In this document: in pieces, positions 1-12,024 of the stretch
Layout: every line of letters starts with the position of its first letter
How positions within the stretch are numbered: the stretch's first letter is position 1
Source: Lantana camara
Lineage: Eukaryota > Streptophyta > Magnoliopsida > Lamiales > Verbenaceae
Assembly: GCA_037501455.1 (NCBI GenBank)
Contig: CM074863.1
Coordinates: 57,641,501 to 57,705,500 of the forward strand
Direction of reading: 5' to 3'
DNA length: 64,000 nucleotides
Notes under the pieces: generated by a model
Databases searched by the model: none
The model's input: the letters and a program-made list of their open reading frames with translations, nothing else
What the model was told of the DNA's origin: nothing
Made by a program: the position numbers and the translations under genes

Positions 1-686
1 AAATTTTAAAATTAAAATAAAAATTGGGACTGGATTGCACGAAACACGAAAAGGTCGGATCACGAAAACGGGGTCCGGACGCGAAAGAGCCACGCACATC
101 ACGCGCGCAGGCGCGCGCGACAGGCGCGCACAGCGTGCGGCCTAGGCCGCTCGAGTGCGCACGCTGCGCGTGCACGTTGCGCGCCGATGCGCGCAGCCTT
201 CTCGGCTGGGAGGCGGGCGGCCTGGGCGAGCAATCCCGCACGCCTTGCGGGATTCTCGCCCAGCCTGGGCGGACGGCGTGCGGGTGGCTGGCCGGTCTGT
301 CCCGGCCAGCCCTGGGCGGTTATGGGCGCGCGCCCGGGAAGGCCTCCCGCGCGGTTGCGGGAGGGTGGCGCGCGAAGCCCGCGCGCGCGACTCCTTCGCG
401 CGCGGGGTTTCGCGTGTTCATCGTGATCCGGGCTTTCGTTTCGTGTTTCCGTTCAAAAGCAAAACCAATCCAAGAAATCCAAAAACAGTTTATACAGTTT
501 CAAATCTAAAATTGTTTTTCAAAAATTAAATTTTATAAAACCAATTTTCAGAAACTTTCAGGAAAAAATACAGTTTCGTAATTCAGGCTTTCTAAAACAA
601 TTACAAATACTCAATCGCATCAAGCCTAAGAATTTCTACCAAATTCAGTATAATTGAGACGAATCAGAAACACGATTAACGAGGTG
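1..686 (-). mobile_element. Ty1/copia internal leader next to PBS
   Basis: This stretch follows the copia PBS on the minus strand, so it is the 5' internal (leader) region of a copia element that runs off the left edge. About 60-430 is very GC-rich with many GCGCGC runs; the rest is AT-rich. Overlapping plus-strand reading frames here have arginine/alanine/glycine-rich composition, match no family I recognise, and are probably a by-product of GC content. No gag motif is visible within the window. Confidence 0.6.
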
Positions 687-698
687 GCTCTGATACCA
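687..698 (-). other. Primer-binding site, copia element
   Basis: Read on the minus strand this is TGGTATCAGAGC, complementary to the 3' end of initiator-Met tRNA. It lies two bases inside the LTR boundary at 701, as expected for a plant copia element. It fixes the direction: LTR to the right, internal region to the left, transcription leftward. Confidence 0.9.
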
Positions 699-1085
699 CT
701 TGTTGGAAAACACGAATCAGAAAGCAGCGGAATTTAAAATATTTTCCCAACAAAAGGACCTTGAACTCGCAATCGTGTAACCAAATTCGTAAAGATAGAA
801 AACTTACTTTTCTTTTATTCTTTCTTGAAGCGTTTCAAGCCACCCAAGAACGCTCTTCTCGCGGCTTGATCCCCTCTCCTTGGTAAAGCTCGAATCTTCA
901 AACTTCTAACTTGAAGTCTCTAGAGAAAGTCCACCAACTTGGCTACAATCTAACTAGTAAGGATGCTAGTTCTCTAGTTAGTGTTTAGGCTTAACCTAGG
1001 GTTTAATATAATCTTGGAGAAAGGAAGGTGTTCAACACATGAACCAAGAATTGTCAATTAGCTCTAAAGGGGAGCATGAGCTCCC

Positions 1086-1096
1086 CTATATATAGG
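1086..1096 (-). promoter_or_regulatory. TATA-box candidate in copia LTR
   Basis: CTATATATAGG sits in an AT-rich part of the LTR with GGGGAGC next to it, in minus orientation and upstream of the LTR 3' part (R-U5). A related LTR has CTATAAATAAG near 57738 at the corresponding place. Inferred promoter; no transcript evidence. Confidence 0.45.
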
Positions 1097-1422
1097 AAAG
1101 GGGAGGGGCGGCCGAAGCTAGTCCTTATGGACAAAGGATTTGGTCCCTCTCTCTCCTATTACTTGATCATCAAGTATTTTCCAACTTTGACTTTGAATTC
1201 TATTTCTAGTCAACTTTTAAGAGAGCTAAAAATATCCAAACTATTTTTGGATAATTTTTATACTTTATTTATTATAAAATAAATAACTTATTTTATCTAA
1301 TTAATTAATTCATAATTAATTAACTAGATTATTTTCTCCAAAATTAGACTTTCTTTTTAATTCAAAATTAAACCAAAGTCTATTAAATAATTAACTAATT
1401 AATTATTTAATATATATATATA

Positions 1423-1497
1423 CACACACGTGTGTGACACGTGTCACAGTGACACGTGTCACTCACGTGAGCCACACGTGTGAATTCACACGTGTGG
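1423..1497. repeat. Cluster of six CACGTG palindromes in copia LTR
   Basis: Six palindromes centred on ACGT follow one another: an ACACACGTGTGT core at 1424-1435, GACACGTGTC at 1436-1445 and 1451-1460, CTCACGTGAG at 1462-1471, and CACACGTGTG at 1473-1482 and 1487-1496. The last two, joined by GAATTC, form a 26-bp perfect palindrome (1472-1497). CACGTG is the plant G-box core bound by bZIP and bHLH factors, so an enhancer role is possible. The related LTR fragment near 60050 keeps a shorter version. Confidence 0.8.
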
Positions 1498-2641
1498 AAC
1501 CCTTTTGGCCCGATTAACTCGTTTAATCATTTTCAAGCCTCAACTCATGTAACCAAGTTGTTGTGTGTGACCCTCTAGGTTCTCAATTCAATTAGCAGTG
1601 ACCCTAATTAATTAATTCACTAATTAATTAATCAGTCCACAGATTAAACGACCATAGTCTAGCAACAGGTGTTTAACCCCTAGCTGAATTGGAATGTTCG
1701 GATTCGACAGAACCTTTAAGTCATTGATTCATGTGAGATACAATCCTCCTACTTACTATCTCTCAACCAAGATCTAGGGCAAGGGAATAATCAGAACCCT
1801 AATAATCCGGTCTTAAAGCTAAGTGCATTTCATATCCATTTGATCTCAATCCAAGAAACACTTTTCTTGATGTCTTGATCTACTGCCTTGGCCAAGGACT
1901 CCATATGGCATATGAATGACTTATACAATAAGAGATCACCTTGCAAATGCAAGTGTAGGTCGTATCTTGATTCTCATTCACTTTCATGAATCACTTGTGC
2001 AGCCCCAGCATAAGCCTTGAATCAGTTGTCTAAGGCGACACCCTTTAAAGCTTATACCAAAGACTACAGAGTTAACTCATAAAGTAACATGGAACCTCAA
2101 GTCTAAGGATCAATTAATCACATCAATGACTCGTGAGATATTTCCTAATCTGGAAGTTTCCATTTCCTGAAATAGAAACTTCCTTTCCCATTTAGGAATG
2201 TTCTCACACGGGGCACCTCAGTGAACTTACTTATTAAAGTAAGCACCCTCATGTATCACGCACGTATCAACTATACACTTTGCACCTCCATGAAACAAGG
2301 TGGTCCTTCTTAAGGGCGTGATCCCACAAGCAAGCCTTAGAGGAGTCAAGTTGACACTCCCACTGTCTGTAGGACTCATCGGCTTGGAGTATTTTACTAA
2401 TCATGACTTATGTGATATAGGGCTCGTTTCATGAACCATTTCACCTAAATGGTAGAGTCCTAAAGTCATCAGGATTAGGGGAGTTCTCATACATGCACAG
2501 CTAAAGTAAACGCATACCAAACAAGAGCATATAAAGAAGTGTTGCCTAAATTCGTTATTTCATTCAAAGATTGTTTGTGATACCAGGAAAGTCCCAAAAC
2601 GGATTATGACTAATCGGCTTTCTAGGGCACTATTCCTAACA

Positions 2642-2650
2642 ATCTCCCAC
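2642..2650 (-). other. Polypurine tract, copia element
   Basis: On the minus strand GTGGGAGAT immediately precedes the LTR start TGTTAGG. This is the normal plus-strand primer position at the 3' end of a copia internal region. Confidence 0.8.
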
Positions 2651-3985
2651 TTGCCCGTAAAAGCCATTTAGGTACTCTAAGTCCCATCTTCTCAAGATGC
2701 ACTTTGAGAGCCTATTGACTTTGGGCATTTCCAAAGTGGATCTGCTATATTCTCTGCTGATGTTACCCTCTTGCTTACACATCTCTTAGGAAACACCTTT
2801 TCCTTATAAAGTGATTCGTAATCACGTGTTCAGTCTCTTGGTGAGGTCTTGGTTCTCTTACTTGAGCAACCATCCTTTTTTATCATACAATATGATCAAG
2901 GAGTTGTTTTCATGCTGGGAACTTCATCTAACAAGTTAGATGGAGTTTCTTACCCAAACACTTAACTTAGTATTATATAATACGACTAAGTTCTCAACTA
3001 CGATAGTTGAGTTTTGCAATGTCCGTCCTTGGAACCCCTTTCAAACACATTGCATTACCATTCTGGTAGAAGTTGTATCCTTTCAATGATTTCATAATCA
3101 TCTATGTTTGATGAACTGTTACATCAAATATCCTTCTAACAATAAGATCTTTTGGGCTCTGTAAACTAATACATATCCTCATTTCTTCTCAAGTACTCTG
3201 AGGACATCCTTTACAGAGATCTAATGACCTTCTCTGAGGTCATATTAGATTCGGCCTACTACGCTTAGTGTTGCGCCATATCTAATTTAGTACATAACTT
3301 TTCATACATTATGCACCCTTTCACTTAAAGGGATTTTGGACATTCTAACTTTCTCAAAGTTATCTTAGGACACATACTCTTCAAAAGAGATGTTCCATTG
3401 TCCATACTAAACGCCTTTTAGTACCGTGGTTATGTACTCATTTTGTGATAATCCTTTTATTCTCTTAGATCTATCTTCTATAGATCTGAATGTCGAGAAT
3501 ATAGGATAATCACTAAGATCTTTCATGTCAAATTGTTTCTTAAACAAGAATTGGTAACTTTCACGTCATCCTTGACATTCCTAATGAGAAGGATGTCGTT
3601 TTCTAAAGAACCAAAAATTGACTCTTACATCACTAACTTTCTTATGTACACTTTGAGACTTATTCGACTTCCATCTGTGTCAAACGATTTTACTATCCTA
3701 TGGAATCGAATTGTCTAATCCTAGAAGCCTTTATCAATCCACAGATTGACTTTAGGGATTTGCATACCTTATGCATACTCCCACTGAATATGAGATTTAT
3801 AGAAATACCTTATTTCAGTCTCTTTCAATCTCATATTGAACAAGATAGTTCTCATATTCATTTATCATATCTCATAGTCAGAATATGAGGATATGGTAAA
3901 CACAACCCAAATGGACTTTTGCATTTCAACCGTCAAGAAGGTTGTAATGCTTTCCATTTACTCGAAGCTCTAGGAGATATTAACA
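2651..3985 (-). pseudogene. Ty1/copia pol 3' remnant (RT tail to RNase H)
   Basis: No long frame survives, but the minus-strand translation still shows copia RT/RNase H phrases: MYEKLCTKLD (family form near MYAMLCTRPD), then SEYLRRNEDMY (near KYLRRTKDMF). Many stops lie between them, and the sequence reaches the PPT about 1 kb later. It is the decayed 3' end of a copia pol whose LTR is 701-2641. The right boundary is approximate, where the sequence changes to a gypsy LTR. Confidence 0.7.
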
Positions 3986-4822
3986 CACTCAAACACACAA
4001 GACATGAGATATCATCAAGAAATCAAAGATTGAAGCTTATACTCACTTTGATCATTCAAGCTCAATTTCTCAACAAATTCATGCACAAATCATGCCATAA
4101 TTCATGCTATGATCATATAATCACACTTAGCTCCACAAATAATTCATTTAGCATATCAAACTCAAACCCTAGTCATGTCTAATATGATCAACATCATCAA
4201 TTCATGCAAACCAACCTTGAAATGGAAAGAAATGAAGAAGATAGATGAAGACGATGCTCAAACTTAATTCCTTGAAATCTTTCTTGGAAATTCTTGAGAT
4301 AAATGATGAAATTCTCTTCCCTTTTCTTTCTTGTATGAACCGAGAGTGAGAATCAAATGTGTTTGGGTGAATTTCGAATGAAATGAGATCAAGGAAGAAC
4401 ATGGAAGAATATTACGTGATTTATCCTTCTTGATTTTTGTGAAATGTTTAAATTACGATTGGATCCTTCACTTTATGAAATCATGCAATCAAGTATGCCA
4501 TATTTTAAAATATTTGCAATTAAGTCCTTAAAAGTTTATGCGTTTAAGTCCCTAAAATTTAGAAAAATATTCAACTAGGGATAATTTGGTAATTTGAAAC
4601 ACTCTCGGTAAATGTTTCATGCAAGAAATATTTTCCGTGTCACGAAATACTATTTCCAATGATATGAATTCAAATAATTTATATAAATGATGTTTCATGA
4701 ATTTTATAAAAATATGAAAGCCACGTAATCATATTATGAAATTAAAGAATTAAAATAATTCCTACGCTCAAAACGCACACGTGGCGTGCTTACCTGTTCC
4801 ATCTGGAAATCTGGGCATTACA
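3986..4822 (-). mobile_element. Gypsy LTR 5' fragment
   Basis: The minus-strand LTR start TGTAATGCCCAGATTTCC lies at 4822 and is followed by the landmark CAGGTAAGC...CACGTGTG seen at the start of the 24798-27473 LTR. About 0.84 kb of LTR remains before it meets copia pol sequence. It is in the same broad LTR group as the solo LTR but clearly diverged. Confidence 0.65.
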
Positions 4823-6423
4823 CAACTGATATCGGTATCCCTTGAGTACAGATTCAACGCTCATACCTTAACTCAAGGGGGATATCGCGATGGAATCCCT
4901 GTAAAACAAGGTTACAGTATGTGTGTATATTATATGAGAAGTCAGTGAGCAATCAAGAGAGTTTTAAATCACATAGACATGAATAGTTCACATAAGCACG
5001 TAACTCATTCATTTCAGCAACGATTCATAACAAGTAAAAAATTCAAGTTAGAAATACTAGATCAGGTATCCAAGTTATCACAATTAAAACAACAATAGTC
5101 ATCACCCACATCAAGCAAAACAAGGTAAGAGTATTTAAGCGATGCATGTGTGCAAATGCCATGAATGCTTGGCGTACCGTTAACCGAAGTGTAACAATCT
5201 TGACAAGAGAGTCGAGATGAAGCAGTAGCAGTTGATTAAGCCGATAATGATGCAACCTTCGTCATCTGAGCTTCTTTGTCTTGAGTCTTTTCGTAAAGTG
5301 GTAACTCAACAAAGCTTGTCTATCACCCAACCCCTTACTAGACCGTAATCCTTGCTCAACTAGAATCATCCTCAGTTTCTCCCAAGAATTCTGATTTATG
5401 TGTGAAATCTTAGTCTGCTCATCTTCAAGAGGTTGTCCATGATTCGTTTGTCAATCAGATATTTACCTCAGAGCTTCGTTGGATGATTGTGGTGTTAAGT
5501 ACTCCCCAAAACAATCCAAGGTATATAATTCTGAAACTTGAATAAAGTCTTTCGGCATCTAAGTGTTCTATTCCCACCTGAACAATGTCTTTCATCTCAT
5601 CTTGAAGAAACACCCAGAGAGCTAACAACCAATCTTGTCTTGTCGTTTGTTAACTCTAAACGGCACCAAAACCTTCAACACTCACCGATGGTTTGTAGCT
5701 CGTTGCTTAAGTAACATGGTTACCTATCCACATCCGTTGAACCTAATCGGATCTTATTTGATCGTATACTTCTACATTAACTCGTTTCCATCAACAAGGT
5801 GACTACTTCCAAACAAACAAATCATTAAGGTGAAAGCTTATCAAACTCCTTCAAAACGGTTCTACTTGATCAAATTCTCTTCCATTAACTAATTTCCCTC
5901 AACAAGGTGACTACTTTCAGATGAACGAATCCTCAAGGTTAAATTTCGTCAAACTCCATCTTTCAATTGACTTTAGGATAGTAAGTCAATATAGCAAACC
6001 TCATTCCTTCAACTCTGAACCTTTTCATGAACATTGATCTTGGTAGAGAATCCTTTCATCGTCGAAATAGTGTGTGTCTTCGTTGTAGTGCCAATAGGTA
6101 GTGTTGACGGAGGGAAAATCTCAGTGCTGACTTATAGGACACCCTGAAATTCAAACACTAAATTCGATGCATGCAGGTTAAAGATGCAAATGAAATGTAA
6201 CACGTATATTACGTAAATGCAACAATTAGCTGTAATTTATAAAGCACATATAATAAGACATTGCATAATCAAAGTCATAATATGCACACAATCATATAAT
6301 CCCGAAACAATTCATGCCGAAGGGTCAAAATATCAAGTCAAACAAATGCAATGTGCAATTAGTCCTATGCCGTACGACCTAGACAGACTCAACACGACTC
6401 AAGAGCTCGGTTTTGCAACCTAA
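4823..6423 (-). mobile_element. Non-coding internal domain of a gypsy-type element
   Basis: It lies between an LTR start (4822) and a PBS plus LTR (6425-10488), where gag-pol would be expected, yet no Gag, RT or integrase motif is present in any frame. The sequence GCCATGAATGCTTGGCGTAC near 5158 resembles a stretch near 55640 in element E, so the same kind of internal region occurs twice. Part near 6360-6424 is the usual post-PBS leader. It resembles a LARD-type, gag-pol-less element, but two elements may be joined here. Confidence 0.5.
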
Positions 6424-6424
6424 A

Positions 6425-6436
6425 GCTCTGATACTA
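6425..6436 (-). other. Primer-binding site of LTR D
   Basis: Minus-strand TAGTATCAGAGC differs by one base from TGGTATCAGAGC. It lies eight bases beyond the LTR end at 6445. The following leader (TTGCAAAACCG..., then GTCTAGGTCGTACGGC) matches the leader after the Tekay-like PBS at 17431. Confidence 0.75.
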
Positions 6437-8914
6437 CATAAGGATGTAACACCCCAAACGGAGAATGCCACATACCCCGCACTAAGACCCAGACCCGGTC
6501 ACGGAATGGAAAGTCCATGCCTGAATCCGAATCAAAGCGAACGGGAGACCAACTCACACACTAGGCTAGGCGGATCTAACACGACAGACTCAGAGCGCGG
6601 AAGTAATTAAATTAACGTACAAAATAAGTGGCGGGTTCAACTAGCATAGGTACCTAGTCCCGAATATCAGCATACATAAGAGGTGACGGGTTCAACTAGC
6701 ATAGATACCTAGTCCCGAATCTCAAATCATCGCAACGTAATAAACCAATATAAGTATCAGTAGAATACCTAATTACATCCAAATGCTAGTATACTAACCC
6801 CACACGGGTTTAAGTCTAAGTAGAGCATAAAACATAATCTCCAAAAGCGAAATAAAAATACATAACATAAATAGAGTATGTGACAAATGCATCTTAACAC
6901 CAACTAAACCGACAAGTGTCACCCAGAAGACTCACATCCGCCTAGCTCAAGCCAAAAGAAACCTGTAACTAAAAGATAAAATGAGGTGTCAGTCAACTGA
7001 CTGAGTGAGGGGGCTAACGCACACCCACTGTATATATATAGAGCATAGTACATATCAAAAGGGTGGACTCATGAATCGGAGATAGGTGTTGCATACCAAA
7101 ACATTTCCAAAAGTACCCAAAAGATAGTTATATAAGATTTAGAAAACATTTCAGAACTCTATCTCGATTCATGATTACCAGATCGAACAGATCACATGCT
7201 CGGCGAGTACGAGCTTCCAACCTTTACTCCTCAGAACATACCAAAACATAAAATACCAAATCAATCCAACCGTCACACCAATGATGGAGGAGATGTACCG
7301 TCCCCAAACCATCCATAACAGACATACCCTCAAGGGGTACCGAACCCACAAGAGTCCTCCCCGGCCTTAGCCGAAGGCTCAAGATACCACACCTTCCCTA
7401 CAGCACGGGTCGCGTGAAGATATCTCAAATGGAACTACTCACAGGTATATCCCCGACGGCCCTAACCGTCCCGGGGGCTCCTTACCCATAGCTCCTCGGA
7501 TCCACATACATACAGATGCCAATATTTCATGGCCAACTCGCTACATAATCACAACACAACTGTTTTTCCAAAATAGGTTACATATGCTTCAAAAACTGGT
7601 TTTTATATATATTCCTACGCTGCAGGGATAGCCCGCCCACGCAGGACTCACACACTTACATTCCAACTCTGCAGGGATAGCCCGCTCACGGAGAAGTGCA
7701 AGCATAAGATCATAAAAATATCATATTCAACACATAGATAACTATTGTATGGTATACTCGCATGTAGGGGTAGAAATCATCATGTAAAGGCCATAGGTCG
7801 TATAACTATACAAAATCCTAAACCTCACCTGAGAAGCGACGAGAAACGAGGACTGACAGGACGAATGTAAACTTGATCGGGTTGTCTCCGCCGTGGAGAT
7901 TACTGAACAGAAAGGAAACACAAAGTACTTATGAGACAAGACTCAGACATGAACCACATAGACGCACGACAATAACATGAAGTGGTTTGACGTGTTATAA
8001 AAATGTTCATGTGTACAAGTAATATTTCACTTTGTAAATTAGATATATAATTAACCTCAAACAATTCAATAAGCAAACCAATTAAACGAATCCAAAATGT
8101 GTTATCCAGAAACCAATCAATTCAAATTAAGTAGGTTCACCTCACATGGTACAACGTAGTAAGTCAAGATACTACAACTACACAAGGTATACGTATGCTT
8201 AAATTCTTGTAATTATAAGATTAAGAGTTCTAGTTCAATAATTTAAATATTAAAATGGAACAGTTATGCATATATATTTATAAAATTCCATACATCAATA
8301 ATCATGACACACAATTTGTAAGTAATGTTGTCCCCAATTTATTACATTCAGTACAGATCTAAAGTTTAACTAAAATTTCAATTCAAATTAGATTAGCAAA
8401 GATATACAAATATGTTTAATCAATCTAATTCTTAAGAGTCACCATACCTTATTACTTAGAGTTACCAATTGAAAATTCATTAGATAGGTTACAACCCAAA
8501 TTTCAATTCGGTTACAGAAATTCCTACCAAATAACTATATTAATTATTAAAATTCAATTACCACAAACAAAATACTTCATTTATTACTTAACCAACATGC
8601 TATAACCGTCACCTTGAGAATTAAACATTTAAAAGAATAACAGCTCAAGACTTTGAAGGGTGTGATATTCAGTCTCTTCTTACATTAATCAATCTTCATT
8701 CAATTGCAAAACTTGAATATATACACATGTTACACACGTAGGGCAATTCCACCATTATTCTAAGAACATACTTGTTCGTTCTATTTAATTAAATTGGAGT
8801 AACACGAAACAGTTACACCATAATTAGCCTATTCCCATTAGAAATATAATCCAATCCAATACAAAAAGAAATTAGAATTTCTTCATGAATCAAATCCAAT
8901 TTCAGCAAGAGATG

Positions 8915-8916
<2 letters not shown>

Positions 8917-8963
<47 letters not shown>
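8917..8963. repeat. (AT)n microsatellite
   Basis: About 23 uninterrupted AT units within LTR D. Confidence 0.95.
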
Positions 8964-8966
<3 letters not shown>

Positions 8967-9229
8967 TATAGCATACAACCAATAGGTTCATTTCAGCAAC
9001 TCAGATTCATACATTCTAAATTGTATCATATTTACTTTGAAATGTAGAAATCATACAAATTCAAATCTAATTAATTCAATTCTCAACAATCTAATTTAAT
9101 CTTATTTCTGATGCAATATAGAAACTTGGTACACACTTAAATCAGTCCATTACAATACATATGAAATTGATTTACAGAATAATTAAAAAAAATTTAATTA
9201 AGGGTAAACAATATCTGACGGTTTACCAA

Positions 9230-10010
9230 AGAAATTGGGGGAAGAAGAAGCAACGGATGGCAACAACTCCGACGGTTGCTGGAGAAAAGAAAACCAGCGG
9301 AGGTGGCGGCATCTGCCGCGATTCTAGTCGGTGGTGGTGGAAGTGCTCACCGCTCTGAATCAGTTGGCCGGCTGCAGCGGCGGAGATGGTGGCGAAATGG
9401 TGGTTGACTAAGGTGGAGGAACAAGGGTAGAGGGAAGAGACAGTGGCAATCTGATATGACTGCTACGCCGCGACTGCTGCATGTTGAAGACGAAGGGAAA
9501 ATAGGAAACAGTATTGTGCTACGGTTTTTGCCGCCTTTCCAGATCTGGGCAAGAGAGATAGAAATGGTTGAAGGTGGTGGTGCTTCGCCGGGATGGAAGC
9601 TGATGGCGGAAACGGTACGACGGCAGTGGCTTGAAAGGTGGTTGAGGTTGAACGTCCACCGTTCTTATCTCTAACGGAGGGAAGGAAGAGGGACAGAAGA
9701 GGGGTGGTGATCGAAGCTGGAAGCACCGGCTAGTAGCGGTTGCTGGCGGAAGCTGCGGTGGCGGCGGTGCTTGGTTGCAGACGAGGTTTGAAGAGGGCAG
9801 CGCCACTGCTGTTGCTGTAAAAATCGAAAGGAGATCTGGGGGGAGAAAGGCTTGCGGTGGTGGAGTTGTGTAAGGAGAACGAGAGGGAGTGAAGAGTGGT
9901 GGCTGGTCATAGTTCTCCGGTGGAAAGGGCGGTTGGTGGCGGCTTCGCGATGGAGAGTGGTGGCGCCGCTACTGAAGCTCGAAAGGGAGAGAGATGAGGA
10001 AATGAAAGAA
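9230..10010 (-). repeat. GC-rich segment inside LTR D
   Basis: A 0.8-kb stretch rich in GGTGG, CGGCGG and CCGGCG stands out from the AT-rich LTR. It lies about 0.5-1.25 kb from the LTR start, just after AAACCCTAGCAGC, a sequence common in plant 5' leaders, and a TTTTATA motif. Minus-strand frames of 79-95 codons overlap in different phases with no family match, so I read it as leader sequence and not as a protein gene. LTR G has a similar segment at 61150-61860. Confidence 0.6.
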
Positions 10011-10488
10011 AGCTGCTAGGGTTTGGGGTTTCACGGTATAAAAGGGAGTCCCAAGTTCTGAAGTTGCTGATTAGTCCCTAAAGAATTAAGATGATGCAAT
10101 TGATTCCTCAAATTCCATGACTAGTCAATTGAGTTCAAGAATCTTAAGAAATGATCAATTTAGTCCAATTAAAGGTTAGGAAATTATAGAAGTACCCCCA
10201 AGATTTAGAGTAGTGCCCAATTAAGTCCAAATTGAATTTCTCATAATTAAAAATAGATCCCCAACTTTTATTAATCTAAAATTAGCCCACATAATTTAAA
10301 TTAAAGAGCAATTAGGTACTAAACACATATTTCAATTAAGTCCACATATTTTCATGGGATTACAATTGAGTCAATTAAACAATTAAAACATGAATAAAGC
10401 AATTCAAGCACAAGCAGAGTTAAATAAATAACAATCTAATCGCATGAAAACGACTTCATATCTTGCTCCGAAAATGTGGGGTGTTACA

Positions 10489-10907
10489 GTCCAGCCCCAC
10501 TTCCAAAATTCGAATCTGAATTCCCGATCTCAAGTTATGGCCTCCGGAACACAAGGCGCGCTAAAACTCCGTTAGGCCCTCGAGTCCCCAAAATAAATAA
10601 ATGGTCAAAGACCACAACAAACGAGTTCTAAAATGTAAAATGAGTATGTAAATAAGTTCATAAATCATAGAATTCATGCATAGCAAGTTTCTATAAAAAA
10701 ATTGGAAACAAGTATGAGGGCAAACGAATTAAAACGGGGCTAAACGTTGAAAAATTCAAATAGAACACTTAACAAATAATTCATATAAATCAAATATAGT
10801 ATATAAAAATTATAAAAAACACATAAATGCATAAATAAATAATTTAAAAGTGCACTTAGCTCACTCGTAAAGACATACCTGGACGTCCAAAAAGTCGGGG
10901 TGTCACA
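10489..10907 (-). mobile_element. Gypsy LTR 5' fragment, B family
   Basis: The minus-strand start TGTGACACCCCGACTTTTTG at 10907 and the next 400 bases follow the B LTR at 33200, including the CAAGTTATGG and AATTCGAATCTGAATTCC block (10507-10524). LTR D interrupts it at 10488/10489. The polypurine side lies to the right, so this is a 3' LTR. Confidence 0.75.
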
Positions 10908-11819
10908 CGCTCTCCCCCCTTAAAAAGGACCTGTCCTCAGGTCCGAATCAGGATCTTGATCAATGTTGGAAAGTTCAGCTCCACGCTTCCACTGTGCCAC
11001 TCTGATTTGTTCTCAAGTGGCTTCTCGGATTTCCAATCCCACCACAAGAACTCTCTCCGAAGGAAAACTTCTCGTCTTCGACTGGAACCTCTGTCGAACC
11101 CAAAACTCTAACCGGTTGCTCATGAACAATGAACCACTTGTAGGAAATGCTTCCAAGAAGTCTCGATCTCCCAGTTCAACTCTAGGGGTCTTCATCCCCA
11201 CACTGCGAAGCTCTCGAACCCTTGCCAAACCACGAAACCATGAGAAAATGGCCAACTCATTGAAATGAGCGACCGCTCCAAATCTTATTGAAATATCCTT
11301 AATTCTAGCAAACCGGACACTTAGTCCTTGGCCATTTGCTCCCACTTCTAATTAGACTATAGATGGAGAATCTTTCCAGTTCTTGATGCTCAGCCTTCAA
11401 CCGATGTCACATTAGACACTTCTACACAAAGTTACAACGTCTCTCCTTATGCCAATGCACCTTTACCGGTTCTTCAAGTCCTCGAACAAACTCGAACCAA
11501 GAGTGGGGTAAGTCTCGAGACCTTGTACTTCTCAAGACAAAGGCTAAAATCTCCCGCAAGCAACACACAACCAAAGCTTTCCTTAGTGCGTCGATTGTAA
11601 ATAAGGTAGTCTTGAGTACCCCCGGTTAGGCAAAAGCCGATGCCGAAGGCAACTCTCTCTACCGCCATTTCCCACTCTAAAACTGTACCTCTTTCTTGTC
11701 AAACGAATCAATGGTTTGGCAATCTTAAGGAAAAGAATCGCCTAATATACCCCGTCAGCACGAGGGACTTCCTACTCTGAGGTAATTCTCGGCTCTTCTA
11801 TCCGATTACGTAGTCGGTT
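10908..11819 (-). mobile_element. 3' internal region of a gypsy element, non-coding
   Basis: Minus-strand GGGGGGAGAGCG directly before the LTR start is a polypurine tract. The preceding GACCTGAGGACAGGTCC resembles the pol tail of the Tekay-like element at 22085-22110. The remaining 0.85 kb has minus frames of 110 and 64 codons without pol motifs. It is either deleted internal sequence of element B or part of a gag-pol-less relative. A short (GTT)n run lies at the right end, near 11860. Confidence 0.5.
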
Positions 11820-12024
11820 ATACCCTTGTTAAACCCAAACTCGGCACGACCATAGATTGTTGTTGTTGTTGTTGTTGGGGTTTTAAGTGATAGGTTAGTC
11901 CCGCCTGGCTTAGCGAGTGTGTATGTCCCCGTTCGCTATGATTTGGCACGTGTGTGGAAATCCATTTCATATACGGGTCGGGTCATAGTGCGAGGGATGT
12001 GACATCTCGCGCTCGGGTGTTACA
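11820..12024 (+). mobile_element. Gypsy LTR 3'-end fragment
   Basis: The plus strand shows the standard LTR tail: CCCGCCTGGCTTAGCGAG, GTATGTCCCCGTTCGCTATG, CATTTCATATACGGGTCGGG, GAGGGATGTGACATCTCGCG and the end GGGTGTTACA at 12024. It matches the layout of 17290-17421 and 42780-42936. It truncates the copy of LTR A next to it. Confidence 0.65.

Larger units (their letters stand above)
701..2641 (-). mobile_element. Ty1/copia LTR (1.94 kb)
   Basis: On the minus strand the LTR starts TGTTAGGAATAG and ends TTCCAACA. A polypurine tract lies at its start (2642-2650) and a PBS at its end (687-698). Related LTR pieces occur at 57632-58107, 59774-60157 and 60158-60731. An LTR flanked by both pol 3' sequence and a PBS is not a normal single-element end; it is the shared LTR of a tandem pair or a recombinant. 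Length fits large plant copia LTRs. Confidence 0.88.
6445..10488 (-). mobile_element. Long gypsy LTR (LTR D, 4.0 kb)
   Basis: On the minus strand it runs from TGTAACACCCCACATTTTCG (10488) to ...GGGGTGTTACA (6445), followed by the PBS. It has the landmarks of the other gypsy LTRs here: AGGTGAGGTTT near 7827, an acceptor-like TTACAG near 6967, and the ACTCAGTCAGTTGACTGACA...GAGCTAGGCGG block. It is interrupted by an (AT)n tract and a GC-rich segment. It is the 5' LTR of a minus-strand element inserted into an older LTR (10489-10907). Confidence 0.8.

Noticed and set aside
24..529. Overlapping 79-161-codon reading frames in the GC-rich left edge
   Set aside because: Frames overlap in several phases, composition follows GC content, no domain; the stretch is a copia leader.
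4202..4402. 66-codon minus-strand frame as a small gene
   Set aside because: Lies in an LTR fragment; no motif.
9463..9910. Three overlapping minus-strand frames as a proline/histidine-rich protein
   Set aside because: Low-complexity GC-rich leader of LTR D; no start context or domain.
11013..11345. 110-codon minus-strand frame near a PPT
   Set aside because: No pol or other motif, and an overlapping plus-strand frame covers the same bases; left as non-coding internal region.
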